DNA from: Rhodococcus opacus
Lineage (GTDB): Bacteria; Actinomycetota; Actinomycetes; Mycobacteriales; Mycobacteriaceae
Assembly: GCF_012396235.1 (NCBI RefSeq)
Contig: NZ_JAAXPA010000001.1
Coordinates: 124,001 to 188,000, forward strand
Direction: 5' to 3'
DNA: 64,000 bases
The notes beneath the pieces are model-generated. The model was not told the origin of the DNA. It made no database searches and worked only from the letters and a program-made list of their open reading frames with translations. The translations under genes were made by a program, and so were the position numbers. Shown in pieces: positions 26,610-35,603 of the stretch. Numbering within the stretch: position 1 is the stretch's first letter; every line of letters begins with the position of its first letter.

Positions 26610-27776
26610 ATGAAGATCATTTCCGTACACGAGGGCATCGTCCCGATCAGCTCGTCCATCCGGAACGCCTGGATCGACTTCAGCAAGATGGACTGCTCGA
26701 TCGTGGCGATCGTCAGCGACGTCATGCGAGACGGCGAACCGATCGTCGGCTACGGCTTCAACTCCAACGGCCGCTACAGCGCCGGAGAGATCCTGCGCCG
26801 CCGCGCCATCCCCCGGCTGCTCGACGCCGACCCCGAAGCGCTGCTCGACGAGGCCGGCGACCTGGACCCGACCCGGGCCTGGGAGATCATGATGAAGAAC
26901 GAGAAGCCGGGCGGCCACGGCGAGCGCTCGGTCGCGGTCGGTGTCATGGACATGGCCCTGTTCGACCTCGCGGCGAAGATCGCCGACAAGCCGCTCTACC
27001 GCTACCTCTCCGACAAGTACGGTGACGGCCGGCCCGACGACTCGGTCTTCGTCTACGCCGCCGGCGGCTACTACGCGCCCGGCAAGACCCTGAAAGACCT
27101 GCAGGACGAGATGCGCGGCTTCCTCGACATGGGCTACAACGTGGTCAAGATGAAGATCGGTGGCGCAGACCTGGCCGAGGACCTCCAGCGTATCGACGCC
27201 GTCCTCGAGGTCCTCGACGGCGACGGATCCCGCCTCGCGGTAGACGTCAACGGCCGCTTCGACCTGGCGACCGCCCTCGAATACGGCAAGGCCATCGAGC
27301 CCTACAACCTGTTCTGGTACGAAGAGGTCGGCGACCCGCTCGACTACCGCCTCAACGCCGTGCTGTCCGAGAACTACTCCGGCCGGATTGCCACCGGTGA
27401 GAACCTCTTCTCGCTGCAGGACGCCCGGAACCTGATCCGCTACGGCGGCATGCGCCCGGACCGTGACATCATCCAGGTCGACCCCGCCCTGAGCTACGGC
27501 CTCACCGAATACCTGCGGGTGCAGGAGATGCTGAAGGACCACGGGTGGTCCTCGCGCCAGTGCATCCCGCACGGCGGACACCAGTTCTCCCTGCACATCG
27601 CCGCCGCACTGAAGCTGGGCGGCAACGAGTCCTACCCGGGCGAATTCCAGCCGACCGGCGGCTTCGCCGACGGTGCCGTCGTCGAGAACAGCCGGGTCGG
27701 GCTCACCGAGATCCCCGGCATCGGGTTCGAGGGCAAGGCCGCCTTCTACAAGGTGCTCCGCGCACTGCACCACTGA
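26610..27776 (+). CDS. tarD: D(-)-tartrate dehydratase-like enolase-superfamily enzyme (TarD)
   Basis: This 388-residue protein is of the mandelate racemase/enolase superfamily. The expected metal ligands are Asp212 (VDVNG), Glu238/239 (WYEEV) and Glu264 (TGENL). The KxK pair is Lys180/Lys182 (VVKMKIGG), and the general acid/base His321 lies in IPHGGH. These positions and segments such as GYGFNSNGRY and NEKPGGHGERSVAVG agree, from memory, with D-tartrate dehydratase of Bradyrhizobium, which makes oxaloacetate. It leads an operon with a C4-dicarboxylate carrier and faces the tartrate-dehydrogenase-like gene. Confidence 0.82.
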   Translation: MKIISVHEGIVPISSSIRNAWIDFSKMDCSIVAIVSDVMRDGEPIVGYGFNSNGRYSAGEILRRRAIPRLLDADPEALLDEAGDLDPTRAWEIMMKNEKPGGHGERSVAVGVMDMALFDLAAKIADKPLYRYLSDKYGDGRPDDSVFVYAAGGYYAPGKTLKDLQDEMRGFLDMGYNVVKMKIGGADLAEDLQRIDAVLEVLDGDGSRLAVDVNGRFDLATALEYGKAIEPYNLFWYEEVGDPLDYRLNAVLSENYSGRIATGENLFSLQDARNLIRYGGMRPDRDIIQVDPALSYGLTEYLRVQEMLKDHGWSSRQCIPHGGHQFSLHIAAALKLGGNESYPGEFQPTGGFADGAVVENSRVGLTEIPGIGFEGKAAFYKVLRALHH

Positions 27777-27846
27777 CCCCCAACCTCCATGGTTCCGGCT
27801 GATGCGGGGACCGCCACCTGGTCCGATGTGCGAAGGAGCACTCGCG

Positions 27847-29166
27847 ATGACTACTACCACCATGTCCCCGAGCCATACAGAACCTGAACGCTCGCGGCTC
27901 AGCCGACTGATGCGCGAGTTGTGGTTCCAAGTGCTGCTGGGGGCGGTCCTCGGAATCACGGTCGGCGTCCTGCTCCCGGACGTCGGCGCCGCTCTCAGCC
28001 CGTTGAACGACTGGTTCATCGGCATCGTCAAGATGATCGTCGTCCCGGTCGTGTTCTGTGTGGTCACACAGAGCATTGCGTCGATGGACAGCCTCCGGAA
28101 GGCCGGCCGGATCGGTGCCAAGGCGCTCGGCTACTTCATGGTCCTGTCGCTGTTGTCGATGCTCATCGGGCTGGTCGTGGCGAACGTCTTCAAACCGGGC
28201 GCGGGCATGAACATCAATCTCGCCGAGCTCGACACCGAGAGCATCCCCGGCGCCGGCCAGGCCCACGGCACGGTCGACTTCATCGACCGCATCATCCCGA
28301 CCAACCTGTTCGGTGCCGTCACCGGCAACGAAATCCTTGCCGCACTGCTGGTCTCGATCGTGTTCGGCTGCGCCCTCAACGTCTCCGGCGAGAAGGCCGC
28401 ACCGATCAACGAAGGCATCTCCGCGCTGACCTCCGTGGTGTTCAAGATCGTCGGCTGGGTCATGCGTCTGGCCCCGATCGGCACCTTCGGCGCCTTGGCC
28501 TCGGTCGTCGCCAAGTACGGCGCCGAGAGCCTGCAGCAGCTCGGCTACCTGATCCTGCTGTTCACCGGCACCTGCATCGTGTACGTCATCGTGGTCCTGG
28601 GGGTCATCAGCCGCGCCTGCGGAGTCGGCCTGTTCTCGCTGATGCGGTACCTCAAGGCCGAACTCCTGGTCGCGCTGAGCACCTGCTCGAGCGAGGCGGT
28701 GCTGCCGCAACTGGTCCGCAAGCTCGAGGACCTCGGTGTCGGTAAGCCGGTCGTCGGCATCGTGATCCCGTCCGGGTTCTCGTTCAACCTCGACGGATCC
28801 GCGGTCTACCTGACGATGGCCTCACTGTTCCTCGCCCAGGCAGTCGGAATCGACCTGTCCTGGCAGCAGCAGCTGATCATGGTCGGGGTGATGATGCTGA
28901 CCAGCAAGGGAACCGCCGGTATCGCGGGCGGAGCGTTCATCGTCCTCGCCAGCACGATCACCGCCGTCGGCCACGTCCCCCTCGCCGCGCTCGCCCTGAT
29001 CGTCGGTGTCGACCGCATCCTCAACGAGGGCCGGGTCTTCATCAACGTTCTCGGCAACGCGATGGCCACCATCGTGATCGGCAAGTGGGAGAACGACTTC
29101 GACGCCGAGAAGGCACGAGCAGTGCTCGGTGCCCGGCCCGGCAAGCACGAAGAAGCCGGAAAGTAA
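27847..29166 (+). CDS. C4-dicarboxylate/cation symporter (DctA-like)
   Basis: The protein has 439 residues from ATG at 27847 (GAAGGAG upstream). It belongs to the dicarboxylate/amino acid:cation symporter family: 'VLLGAVLGITVGVLLP', 'MIVVPVVFCVVTQSIASM', the re-entrant 'LSTCSSEAVLPQL' and the binding 'GFSFNLDGSAVYLTMASLFLAQ' and 'MLTSKGTAGIAGGAFIVL' segments. In this context tartrate or a related C4 acid is the likely substrate, against the usual succinate, fumarate and malate. It is the second gene of the TarD operon. Confidence 0.92.
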   Translation: MTTTTMSPSHTEPERSRLSRLMRELWFQVLLGAVLGITVGVLLPDVGAALSPLNDWFIGIVKMIVVPVVFCVVTQSIASMDSLRKAGRIGAKALGYFMVLSLLSMLIGLVVANVFKPGAGMNINLAELDTESIPGAGQAHGTVDFIDRIIPTNLFGAVTGNEILAALLVSIVFGCALNVSGEKAAPINEGISALTSVVFKIVGWVMRLAPIGTFGALASVVAKYGAESLQQLGYLILLFTGTCIVYVIVVLGVISRACGVGLFSLMRYLKAELLVALSTCSSEAVLPQLVRKLEDLGVGKPVVGIVIPSGFSFNLDGSAVYLTMASLFLAQAVGIDLSWQQQLIMVGVMMLTSKGTAGIAGGAFIVLASTITAVGHVPLAALALIVGVDRILNEGRVFINVLGNAMATIVIGKWENDFDAEKARAVLGARPGKHEEAGK

Positions 29167-29184
29167 CCAACAGTGCCGACATGA

Positions 29185-29224
29185 CAGGGCGAGGTGGCCG
29201 CGGCGACGCGGCCACCTCGCCCTG
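29185..29224. terminator. 17-base-pair intercistronic hairpin after dctA-like gene
   Basis: A perfect stem (29185-29201 with 29208-29224, GGGCGAGGTGGCCGC core) has a 6-base loop. It lies between DctA and the next gene of the same strand. Without a U tract it may stabilise the upstream mRNA 3' end or attenuate. Confidence 0.65.
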
Positions 29225-29272
29225 CCGCATTCGGCCGCAACACACACACGAACTCGAGAGGAAATGACCTGT

Positions 29273-30223
29273 ATGTCACGCGTTCTGGTGACCACCGACT
29301 ACCTCGGGCCCGGTGACGACATCGACACCCTGCTGCGCCGGCACGGACACGAGGTGACCTACGCACCCGCCCGCCGCGCCCGCAACCGCGCGGAAGCGTT
29401 GGCGTTGTTCGACGGAATCGACGGAGCCGTCATCGCGAGCGAACCTATCACCGCGGACATGCTCGAGACCGCCACGTCCCTGAAAGTCATCGCCCGCAGC
29501 GGCGTCGGCTACGATTCCGTCGATCTCGCGGCAGCCGCCCGCCACGGCGTCCGAGTGTGCAACACCCCCGGCGTCAACCACGACGCGGTCGCCGAAATGA
29601 CGATCGCCCTGATCCTGACGACCGCCCGTAAACTTTCCGCCGTCCTCTGCGGAGTCCGGGACGGCCGCTGGCCCCGCGACGCCGGCCGCGAACTGCGCGG
29701 ATCCACCCTCGGCATCATCGGCTACGGACCCAGCGGCCGGGCCGTGGCCCAACTCGGTCTGGCGTTCGGAATGTCGGTGGCCGTGCACACCGCACACCCC
29801 ACCGGCGACCCGGGCATCGAATTCGTCGACCTCGACACCGTCACCGCCACCGCGGACTACCTGTCCCTGCACACCCGCGCCGCCGCCACGACCGAGCACC
29901 TGATCGACCGCAAGCGCCTGCAGGCGATGAAGAACACCGCGGTCCTGATCAACACCGCCCGCGGCAGCCTGGTCGACGAGGACGCCCTCGCCGACGCCCT
30001 CGAGGCCGGAGACATCGCCGGCGCCGCACTCGACGTCGTCGCCCGAGAACCTCTCCCCGCCGACAGCCGACTCCGCGGCCTCGACAACGTGCTCATCACC
30101 TCACACCTGGCCGGTCAGACCGTCGAGGCCCGCAACCGCGCCGGTCTCGCCGCCGCCCAGGCCGTGATCGACGTCCTCGCCGGCCGCGAACCCGCTCATC
30201 CGGTCGATAAGGAAACGGTATGA
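29273..30223 (+). CDS. D-isomer-specific 2-hydroxyacid dehydrogenase
   Basis: The protein has 316 residues; the ATG at 29273 is favoured over one at 29264 because GAGAGGAA lies at a workable distance. It has the NAD-binding motif 'TLGIIGYGPSGRAVA', catalytic Arg in 'NTARGSLVDEDAL' and catalytic His in 'ITSHLAGQT'. Family members reduce hydroxypyruvate, glyoxylate or similar 2-keto acids. In a tartrate pathway a hydroxypyruvate/glycerate step would fit. Its stop overlaps the start of the CoA lyase gene (ATGA). Confidence 0.9.
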   Translation: MSRVLVTTDYLGPGDDIDTLLRRHGHEVTYAPARRARNRAEALALFDGIDGAVIASEPITADMLETATSLKVIARSGVGYDSVDLAAAARHGVRVCNTPGVNHDAVAEMTIALILTTARKLSAVLCGVRDGRWPRDAGRELRGSTLGIIGYGPSGRAVAQLGLAFGMSVAVHTAHPTGDPGIEFVDLDTVTATADYLSLHTRAAATTEHLIDRKRLQAMKNTAVLINTARGSLVDEDALADALEAGDIAGAALDVVAREPLPADSRLRGLDNVLITSHLAGQTVEARNRAGLAAAQAVIDVLAGREPAHPVDKETV

Positions 30224-31071
30224 CCATGACCGAGAAACTCTCGACACCTCCCCGCGCGGTAGACGCCGAAATCTCCCGTACCTGGCTGCTGGTCAACGCA
30301 ACTCGGACAGACACCTTCGACGACGCCGACCAGTCCCGGGCCGACCAGATCGTGCTCGACATCGAAGACGCCGTCGACCCCACCGCGAAACCCGACGCCC
30401 GTGTCGACGTCACCCGATGGCTGGAAGAACGATCGGCGTGGGTCCGGATCAACGACCGCTCGACCCCCTTCTGGTCCGACGACGTCGACACCTTGAAGGG
30501 CCTTCCCGGCCTGGCCGGGGTGATGCTCGCCAAGACCGAGTCCGCCGAGCAAGTGACCGAAACCTTCGACCGCCTCGGCGGCGCGACCCCGGTGCTCGCA
30601 CTGATCGAGTCCGCCCTGGGCATCGAGGAAGCCCCACAGATCGCACGTGCCCGAGGCGGCTTCCGCCTGGCCTTCGGCAGCGGCGACTACCGGCGCGACA
30701 CCGGCACCGGAGCCGACGACCTCGCCATGGCCTATCCGCGCTCACGCCTGGTCATCGCCAGCAGACTCGGTAACCTCCCCGGCCCGATCGACGGACCCAC
30801 CGTCAGCGACGACCACGCAGTCCTCCACGAGAAATCCACGCTGGCTACCACCCTCGGACTGACCGGCAAGCTGTGCCTGAAAACCGACCACCTGCCCGTC
30901 ATCAACGCCGCCATCAGCCCCACCACCGACGACGCCACCTGGGCCCGGGACTTCCTCGCCGACTTCGAAGCCCGTGGCCGCATCATCCGCGACGGCAGCG
31001 ACCTGCCCCGTCTGGGCCGCGCCCAGAAGATCGCCCGGCTGGCTACGGCATTCGGAGTTCTCTCGCCATGA
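30220..31071 (+). CDS. HpcH/HpaI-CitE family CoA-ester lyase (intact paralog)
   Basis: This 283-residue protein has the family layout: 'WLLVNATRTDTFDDADQS', 'IVLDIEDAVDPTAK' with the metal-binding Asp-Glu pair, 'GVMLAKTES', 'ALIESALGIEEA', 'LAFGSGDYRRDTG' and 'GKLCLKTDHLPVIN'. Relatives cleave citryl-CoA, malyl-CoA or methylmalyl-CoA or act as aldolases. Its substrate here is not defined. It is the last gene of the TarD operon. The frameshifted copy at 23503-24340 served the neighbouring LacI operon. Confidence 0.87.
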   Translation: MTMTEKLSTPPRAVDAEISRTWLLVNATRTDTFDDADQSRADQIVLDIEDAVDPTAKPDARVDVTRWLEERSAWVRINDRSTPFWSDDVDTLKGLPGLAGVMLAKTESAEQVTETFDRLGGATPVLALIESALGIEEAPQIARARGGFRLAFGSGDYRRDTGTGADDLAMAYPRSRLVIASRLGNLPGPIDGPTVSDDHAVLHEKSTLATTLGLTGKLCLKTDHLPVINAAISPTTDDATWARDFLADFEARGRIIRDGSDLPRLGRAQKIARLATAFGVLSP

Positions 31072-31142
31072 ACGCTGCCCACCCTGCAGTGCACAGCGTC
31101 TGTGCAGCCACTGCTGATCCTCACGATGCGAGGTAGCGCCAC

Positions 31143-31409
31143 ATGTCGTCGACTACCCTTTCGACCCACCTGTATGCACCGCGGACCGATTTATGGGACT
31201 GGCAACTTCGCGCCACCTGCAGACAGGTCGAAACCGACCTGTTCTTCCCCCAGGAAGGCGAAACCCATCACGATCGACGGGGCCGCGAGCGGGCAGCCAA
31301 ACGGATCTGCCGCACCTGCCCGGTGCTCGCCCAATGCCGCACCCACGCCCTGAGCGTCGGCGAACCCTTCGGAATCTGGGGCGGCACCACCGAGGACCCC
31401 GACGGTTGA
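31143..31409 (+). CDS. WhiB-family [4Fe-4S] transcriptional regulator
   Basis: This 88-residue protein has the four cluster Cys at positions 26, 56, 59 and 65 (CRTCPVLAQC) and the GIWGG turn near 77-81. The C-terminal basic DNA-binding stretch after GIWGG is nearly absent (it ends TTEDPDG), so it is a short WhiB form. WhiB proteins usually act by binding sigma factor domain 4. The target is unknown. It lies alone between the tartrate block and a YciI gene. Confidence 0.9.
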   Translation: MSSTTLSTHLYAPRTDLWDWQLRATCRQVETDLFFPQEGETHHDRRGRERAAKRICRTCPVLAQCRTHALSVGEPFGIWGGTTEDPDG

Positions 31410-31528
31410 CCATCTCCCACAGCCACCCACCACCGGGCAAACGACCGCCCCAATCCTGAACTGCAGTACACGGATCCACAATCGCCACGCGACCCCTCAC
31501 GGCACCCACCCACCGAGAAAGTGAGAAC

Positions 31529-31813
31529 ATGCCCCTCTTCGTCGTCGAGTACACCTACTCCGCCGTCACCGCTGCAGGCCGCGATGAACACCGCACCGCA
31601 CATCGAGCCTGGCTCGCCGACCTCGTCGAACAGAAGACCGTGATCGTCTCCGGCCCCTACGCCGACGACTCCGGCGCATTCATCGTCGTCGCCGCCGACA
31701 CCGCCGAGACCGTCGAACAGCTCTTCGCCCAAGACCCCTTCGTGACCCACGGACTGGTTCCCACCCACAGGATCATCGAATGGACGCCGGTCCTCGGAAC
31801 GCTCATCCACTAA
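31529..31813 (+). CDS. YciI-like protein
   Basis: This 94-residue protein of the ferredoxin-like YciI fold has the family His in 'RTAHRAWLADLVEQKTVIVSGPYADDSGAFIVVAADT' and 'EQLFAQDPFVTHGLV'. The YciI family includes dehalogenase-like and muconolactone-isomerase-like proteins; no activity can be given. The ATG is preceded by GAGAAAGTGAG. It may be co-transcribed with the WhiB gene 120 bases upstream. Confidence 0.85.
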   Translation: MPLFVVEYTYSAVTAAGRDEHRTAHRAWLADLVEQKTVIVSGPYADDSGAFIVVAADTAETVEQLFAQDPFVTHGLVPTHRIIEWTPVLGTLIH

Positions 31814-31924
31814 CCGGCTGGCGCAGCGATACCACCCGACGGTGGGCACCGCCCTCCGACCGGCTGGAGTCGCGACGGTGACGCCCGACCGGCAGCACCC
31901 GCAGGCCATGAATCCTCTGCACAG

Positions 31925-32234
31925 AGCGAGCACGACTGGTGCAGAGAATCCACCCGGCCGAGACCGACATTCTGCCTCTCGCCGGCATCTTCGACTTCTG
32001 GCGCAACTCCGATGTCCCCGACGAGGACCCGGACGCCGCAAGTGCACGCGCAGTAGCGACTGGGAGGGCCGCCCGATCTGCGCTGCCTGCAATCGGAAGT
32101 CCCGCAACGTCAATCATCTCGATCGCTTGGTTCGCCGAATTCTGGCGGTCAGCCCGGCGGCGCATGTCGACCGCGTCCGCCAGATCCTCGAGCGTGCAGA
32201 GAAAGCGCCGTCTAGCGACATAGATCTCCGGTGA
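31925..32234 (+). pseudogene. Possible recombinase/integrase N-terminal remnant
   Basis: Two frames carry coding-like sequence: RIHPAETDILPLAGIFDFW, then after a shift DWEGRPICAACNRKSRNVN followed by HLDRLVRRILAVSPAAHVDRVRQILERAE. The Cys-x2-Cys and Arg/Lys pattern resembles the zinc-binding front part of large actinobacterial site-specific recombinases. There is no catalytic domain. The frame runs into the convergent TetR gene. Identification is tentative. Confidence 0.35.
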
Positions 32235-32814
32235 GGTACCGCTGCAGATTGGGAGCGATCATGTCGATGATCCGTTCGTGTGAGGCCGAGGCCAGTGGTT
32301 CGATGGCGAGCAGATAGCGCATCGAAGCGAGACCCATCAGCTGGGTGGCGACGAGATTCGCGCGCCAACGCGCTAATTCGGGGTCGGGCTCCATCGACTC
32401 CGCGATCGGTTGCAGCGCTCGTTTGAGTAGGAACTCCCGCAACAGTGCGGCGCTGCGGTCATGTGCCATCGAACTTCGCAGTACAGCCACTGCCGCTGTT
32501 CCCGCGGGGGAATCCCAGAGATCGAGTGCGGTCCGCAGCAGCCGCTCGGCGATCCGGTCGCGAGGTCCTTGGAGGACTGAGTCGACGTATTGTCGCGGGT
32601 CGAACGGGGCGTCCATCACCGCGAGGAAGAGCTTCTCCTTGGTGCCGAAATAGTAGTGAACCAACGCCGTGTCCACTCCGGCGGATGCGGCAACCGCGCG
32701 TACAGTCGCCGCATCGTATCCGGCTCTCGCGAACTCTTCTCTTGCAGCGCTGAGGATTTGATCTCTGGTATCGGATGTTCCTGGGCGTCGTCCGCTTCGT
32801 GCACCTGCCGCCAT
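32212..32814 (-). CDS. TetR-family regulator of the ABC exporter operon
   Basis: The protein has 200 residues from the ATG at 32814, whose first base is the last base of the ATPase stop (TGATG). The HTH region is 'TRDQILSAAREEFARAGYDAATVRAVAASAGVDTALVHYYFGTKEKLF', and the C-terminus looks like the AefR/TetR_C domain seen in drug-efflux regulators. It is the last gene of a four-gene exporter operon and probably binds the long palindrome in front of the operon (35604-35627). Confidence 0.92.
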   Translation of the reverse strand: MAAGARSGRRPGTSDTRDQILSAAREEFARAGYDAATVRAVAASAGVDTALVHYYFGTKEKLFLAVMDAPFDPRQYVDSVLQGPRDRIAERLLRTALDLWDSPAGTAAVAVLRSSMAHDRSAALLREFLLKRALQPIAESMEPDPELARWRANLVATQLMGLASMRYLLAIEPLASASHERIIDMIAPNLQRYLTGDLCR

Positions 32815-33689
32815 CAGGACTCGATTGCTGCCCGGCGGTCGATCAGTACCATCGTCTCCTCCAAGGTGGCGGGCACCTCTGTCACCGCCGCTCTTAGCCC
32901 GGCTGAGTCGAGCGCCCTGCGCACATCGGCGGTGCTGACACCCGCTACCCGTACGACCCGTCCGTCGAGTGTCACCGGCAGCTGCGCCCTCATCAGCGCT
33001 TCGAACGTCCGTGCCCACTCCGCCGTCTGCACGGCGACCGCCCGTTGCCCTCCGATGATGTCGGCGAGGGTTCCGCGCGCCACCGGGCGTCCGTGGGACA
33101 TGAGCACCAATCGGGTGCACTGCTGGGCCTCCTGCAAGTAGTGCGTGGTCACCAGTACCCCGCAGCCTGTGTCCGCCTGGTCGTGGATGGTGTCCCACAG
33201 CCGGGTACGGGCCAGCGGGTCTACGCCCGAGGTCGGCTCGTCCAGGATCACCAGTTCCGGTCGGTGCGACAGTGCGCAGTGGAACGCGAGCCGACGTTGC
33301 AACCCGAGCCCGATCTCCCGGACCGGACGCGCGGCAACCGCCTCGAGCGCCTCCGGTAAAGGTTGCTCGGACAGTCCGAATGCCTCGGCCACGAACTCGA
33401 CGTTTTGCCGGACCGATAGTTCCTGGTAGAGCCCGAGACTCTGCGGCATGTAGCCGAGTCGGCGGAGGGTGTGCCGCGAGGGCGGTGCACCGAACACATC
33501 GATCGCTCCCCGATCGACCGCCTCGAGCCCGAGGATCATCCGGATCAGCGTGGTCTTGCCGGCCCCGTTCGCGCCGATCAAGCCGACGATCTCCCCCGAA
33601 CGAACATGCAGTGACATGTCTCGGACTGCTGTGAACGCGCCGAAGTTCCGCCACACACCACGCACGTCGATCGCCACTCGCTCAGACAT
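32814..33689 (-). CDS. ABC exporter ATP-binding protein (second)
   Basis: This 291-residue protein has Walker A 'GANGAGKTTLIRMILGL' near residue 38, Q-loop 'YMPQSLGLYQEL', signature-like region 'REIGLGLQRRLAFHCAL' (degenerate LSGGQ), Walker B 'LVILDEPTSGVDPLAR' and the switch His in 'VLVTTHYLQEAQQC'. The weak signature sequence is unusual and may mean an asymmetric ATPase pair with the upstream ATPase. It overlaps its neighbours on both sides. Confidence 0.9.
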   Translation of the reverse strand: MSERVAIDVRGVWRNFGAFTAVRDMSLHVRSGEIVGLIGANGAGKTTLIRMILGLEAVDRGAIDVFGAPPSRHTLRRLGYMPQSLGLYQELSVRQNVEFVAEAFGLSEQPLPEALEAVAARPVREIGLGLQRRLAFHCALSHRPELVILDEPTSGVDPLARTRLWDTIHDQADTGCGVLVTTHYLQEAQQCTRLVLMSHGRPVARGTLADIIGGQRAVAVQTAEWARTFEALMRAQLPVTLDGRVVRVAGVSTADVRRALDSAGLRAAVTEVPATLEETMVLIDRRAAIES

Positions 33690-34557
33690 GCTCGGAGTTC
33701 CGCTGCTCGTTGCGTGCCAACATCAGCGCGATCACTGCGTCCTCTAGATCGGTGTGCTCGTCGCAGCGTCCCCGACCTGACGGGCTCCACACACGAAACA
33801 TGCTTCCTCGCCTCCAGGTTCGGTTCGCAGCTTCACCCAGCGGCCGATTCCGTTCCGTACTGATCGTGCCCGGAATCGAGGCGATCATCTCGTCCGGTGT
33901 TCCCAACCCGAGGATCTCGCCGCCGTCGAGAACCAGCACTCGGTGTGCACGCTCGGCCTCGTCCAGGTACGTCGTCGACATCAGCACCGCGGTGCCCGCT
34001 GCCGCTGCTTCCGCCACCATCCGCCACAACTCCACCCGACTGACCGGATCCACGCCGGTGCTCGGCTCGTCGAGTAGCAGCACCAGAGGACGATGCAGCA
34101 TCGCCATGCAGAAGCCCAGTTTGTGGCGCATGCCGCCAGAGAGCTGGCCGCCGAGCCGGTCGCCGACGCCGCCCAGACCTGCCGGGCCGAGTAGCCGAGC
34201 TTTTCGGTCGCCCAGCAGGTCCGGACTCATTCTGTAGGCGCTGCCCACGAATTCGATGTTCTCGTCCACCGTCAGGTCCCGCCACACCCCGGCGGTGCTC
34301 GGCTGAAACCCGATCTCGTCCTTTGCAGGCATCGTGACGGTACCGCTGGCAATCGGGATCCGGCCGGCCAGTGCCCCGAGCAGGCTGGTCTTGCCCGCCC
34401 CGTCGCCCCCAACCACCGCGGTGATCTCCCCGCGCGGAATATCGACAGTCACCCTGTCGAGCACGACCCGACCGCCGAGTCGCACTGTCAGCGCAGCCGC
34501 ACCCCAAGCACGGTCACGTGAGGCCACTGCGTACCACCGCCTTACCCCTCGGTGCAA
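33682..34557 (-). CDS. ABC exporter ATP-binding protein (first)
   Basis: The protein has up to 291 residues; a GTG at 34527 giving 281 residues is equally likely, and both starts overlap the permease gene. It has Walker A 'GGDGAGKTSLLGALAG', a good signature 'LSGGMRHKLGF', Walker B 'LVLLLDEPSTGVDPVSR' and 'VLMSTTYLDEAERA', where the switch His is replaced by Thr/Tyr. The paired ATPases thus look complementary: each lacks one standard element. Together with one ABC-2 permease they resemble YhiH/YbhF-type drug exporters split in two. Confidence 0.88.
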   Translation of the reverse strand: MHRGVRRWYAVASRDRAWGAAALTVRLGGRVVLDRVTVDIPRGEITAVVGGDGAGKTSLLGALAGRIPIASGTVTMPAKDEIGFQPSTAGVWRDLTVDENIEFVGSAYRMSPDLLGDRKARLLGPAGLGGVGDRLGGQLSGGMRHKLGFCMAMLHRPLVLLLDEPSTGVDPVSRVELWRMVAEAAAAGTAVLMSTTYLDEAERAHRVLVLDGGEILGLGTPDEMIASIPGTISTERNRPLGEAANRTWRRGSMFRVWSPSGRGRCDEHTDLEDAVIALMLARNEQRNSEHV

Positions 34558-35575
34558 TCGACCGCTTCAGCCGGAACACCGCCGCCCCGAAGATCAACAG
34601 TGCCATCGCGGTCAACACAGCAATCGGGATCCACAAGGTGCTCATACCGGCCCCACGCAGCATCACCCCCTGCGAGATCTTCGTGAAGTACGTCAGTGGA
34701 AGCAGGTACCCGATCCAGCGGACGCCTGGGGCCATGGCGCTGAGAGGAAAGATCATGCCGGACAGCAGGACCTGAGGCAGCAGCACCATCATCGCTGCCT
34801 GGATCGCTTGGCCGGTGGTCTTGGAGATCGTGGAGATGAACACCCCCAGACCGAGTACCGCGAACAAGAAGATCGCCGCCCCGAGCGCGAAGATCAGTGC
34901 GTTGCCGTTGAACGGTACCGAGAAGATCCAGATGCCGAGCAGAGTCACCGCCACCATGTCCACTGCGGCCAGCAGAAAATAGGGTGCAATCTTCCCGGAG
35001 ATCACCGCGGCTGGCGAAAAGGGCATCACGGCAAGCTGTTCCAGTGTGCCCGCCTCACGCTCTTTGACCAGACCGATGCTGGTAATGATGGTGCCGATGA
35101 AGGTGAGGATAAGTCCGATGATTGCTGGCACCATCACCCATGATGTTTTCAGGTCGGGGTTGTACAGGACCTCGGAATCGACGGTGGGACCCATTCGCGC
35201 GACGACAATCTTGGCCGCTTGTGCGGCGAAGAGATTGGACCCGTCGATATACACGATCGGCTTCCCTGCCCCGGTGACGATCGCTAGGTCGGAAACGTCG
35301 TCGCGCAGTGCCGTGCGCGCCGTCGCGTCAGTACCCGCAGAATCGACGGTGTCGACGTGCAGAACCTGCGCCACCTGCGGGTCGGCCGCGAGGCGGTCCG
35401 CCACCGTGTTTGCGTTCGGTCCGACGATTGCCGTTTCGAGTGTCGTGATGGTGAAGTTCGCGGCGAATCCGAAGACGACTAGCAACAACAGCGGCAGCGC
35501 GACGAGCATGGCGAGGGTGCGTCGGTCTCGCCGTAGCTCACGAAATTCCTTGATGATCATTGCCCGCATGAGCAC
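34514..35575 (-). CDS. ABC-2 type permease
   Basis: This 353-residue protein has an N-terminal amphipathic stretch 'MIIKEFRELRRDRRTLAMLVALPLLLLVVFGFA', a large extracytoplasmic domain (about residues 45-165), then five helices including 'IGLILTFIGTIITSIGLVKEREAGTLEQLAVMPFSP'. This is the usual YbhR/YbhS or DrrB-like layout of exporters for drugs or lipids. It is the first gene of the operon, controlled by the TetR protein three genes on. A long palindrome lies 28 bases upstream of its start. Confidence 0.9.
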   Translation of the reverse strand: MLMRAMIIKEFRELRRDRRTLAMLVALPLLLLVVFGFAANFTITTLETAIVGPNANTVADRLAADPQVAQVLHVDTVDSAGTDATARTALRDDVSDLAIVTGAGKPIVYIDGSNLFAAQAAKIVVARMGPTVDSEVLYNPDLKTSWVMVPAIIGLILTFIGTIITSIGLVKEREAGTLEQLAVMPFSPAAVISGKIAPYFLLAAVDMVAVTLLGIWIFSVPFNGNALIFALGAAIFLFAVLGLGVFISTISKTTGQAIQAAMMVLLPQVLLSGMIFPLSAMAPGVRWIGYLLPLTYFTKISQGVMLRGAGMSTLWIPIAVLTAMALLIFGAAVFRLKRSIAPRGKAVVRSGLT

Positions 35576-35603
35576 TCCCGAACCTGAGATACAGGCTTAT
35601 CCA

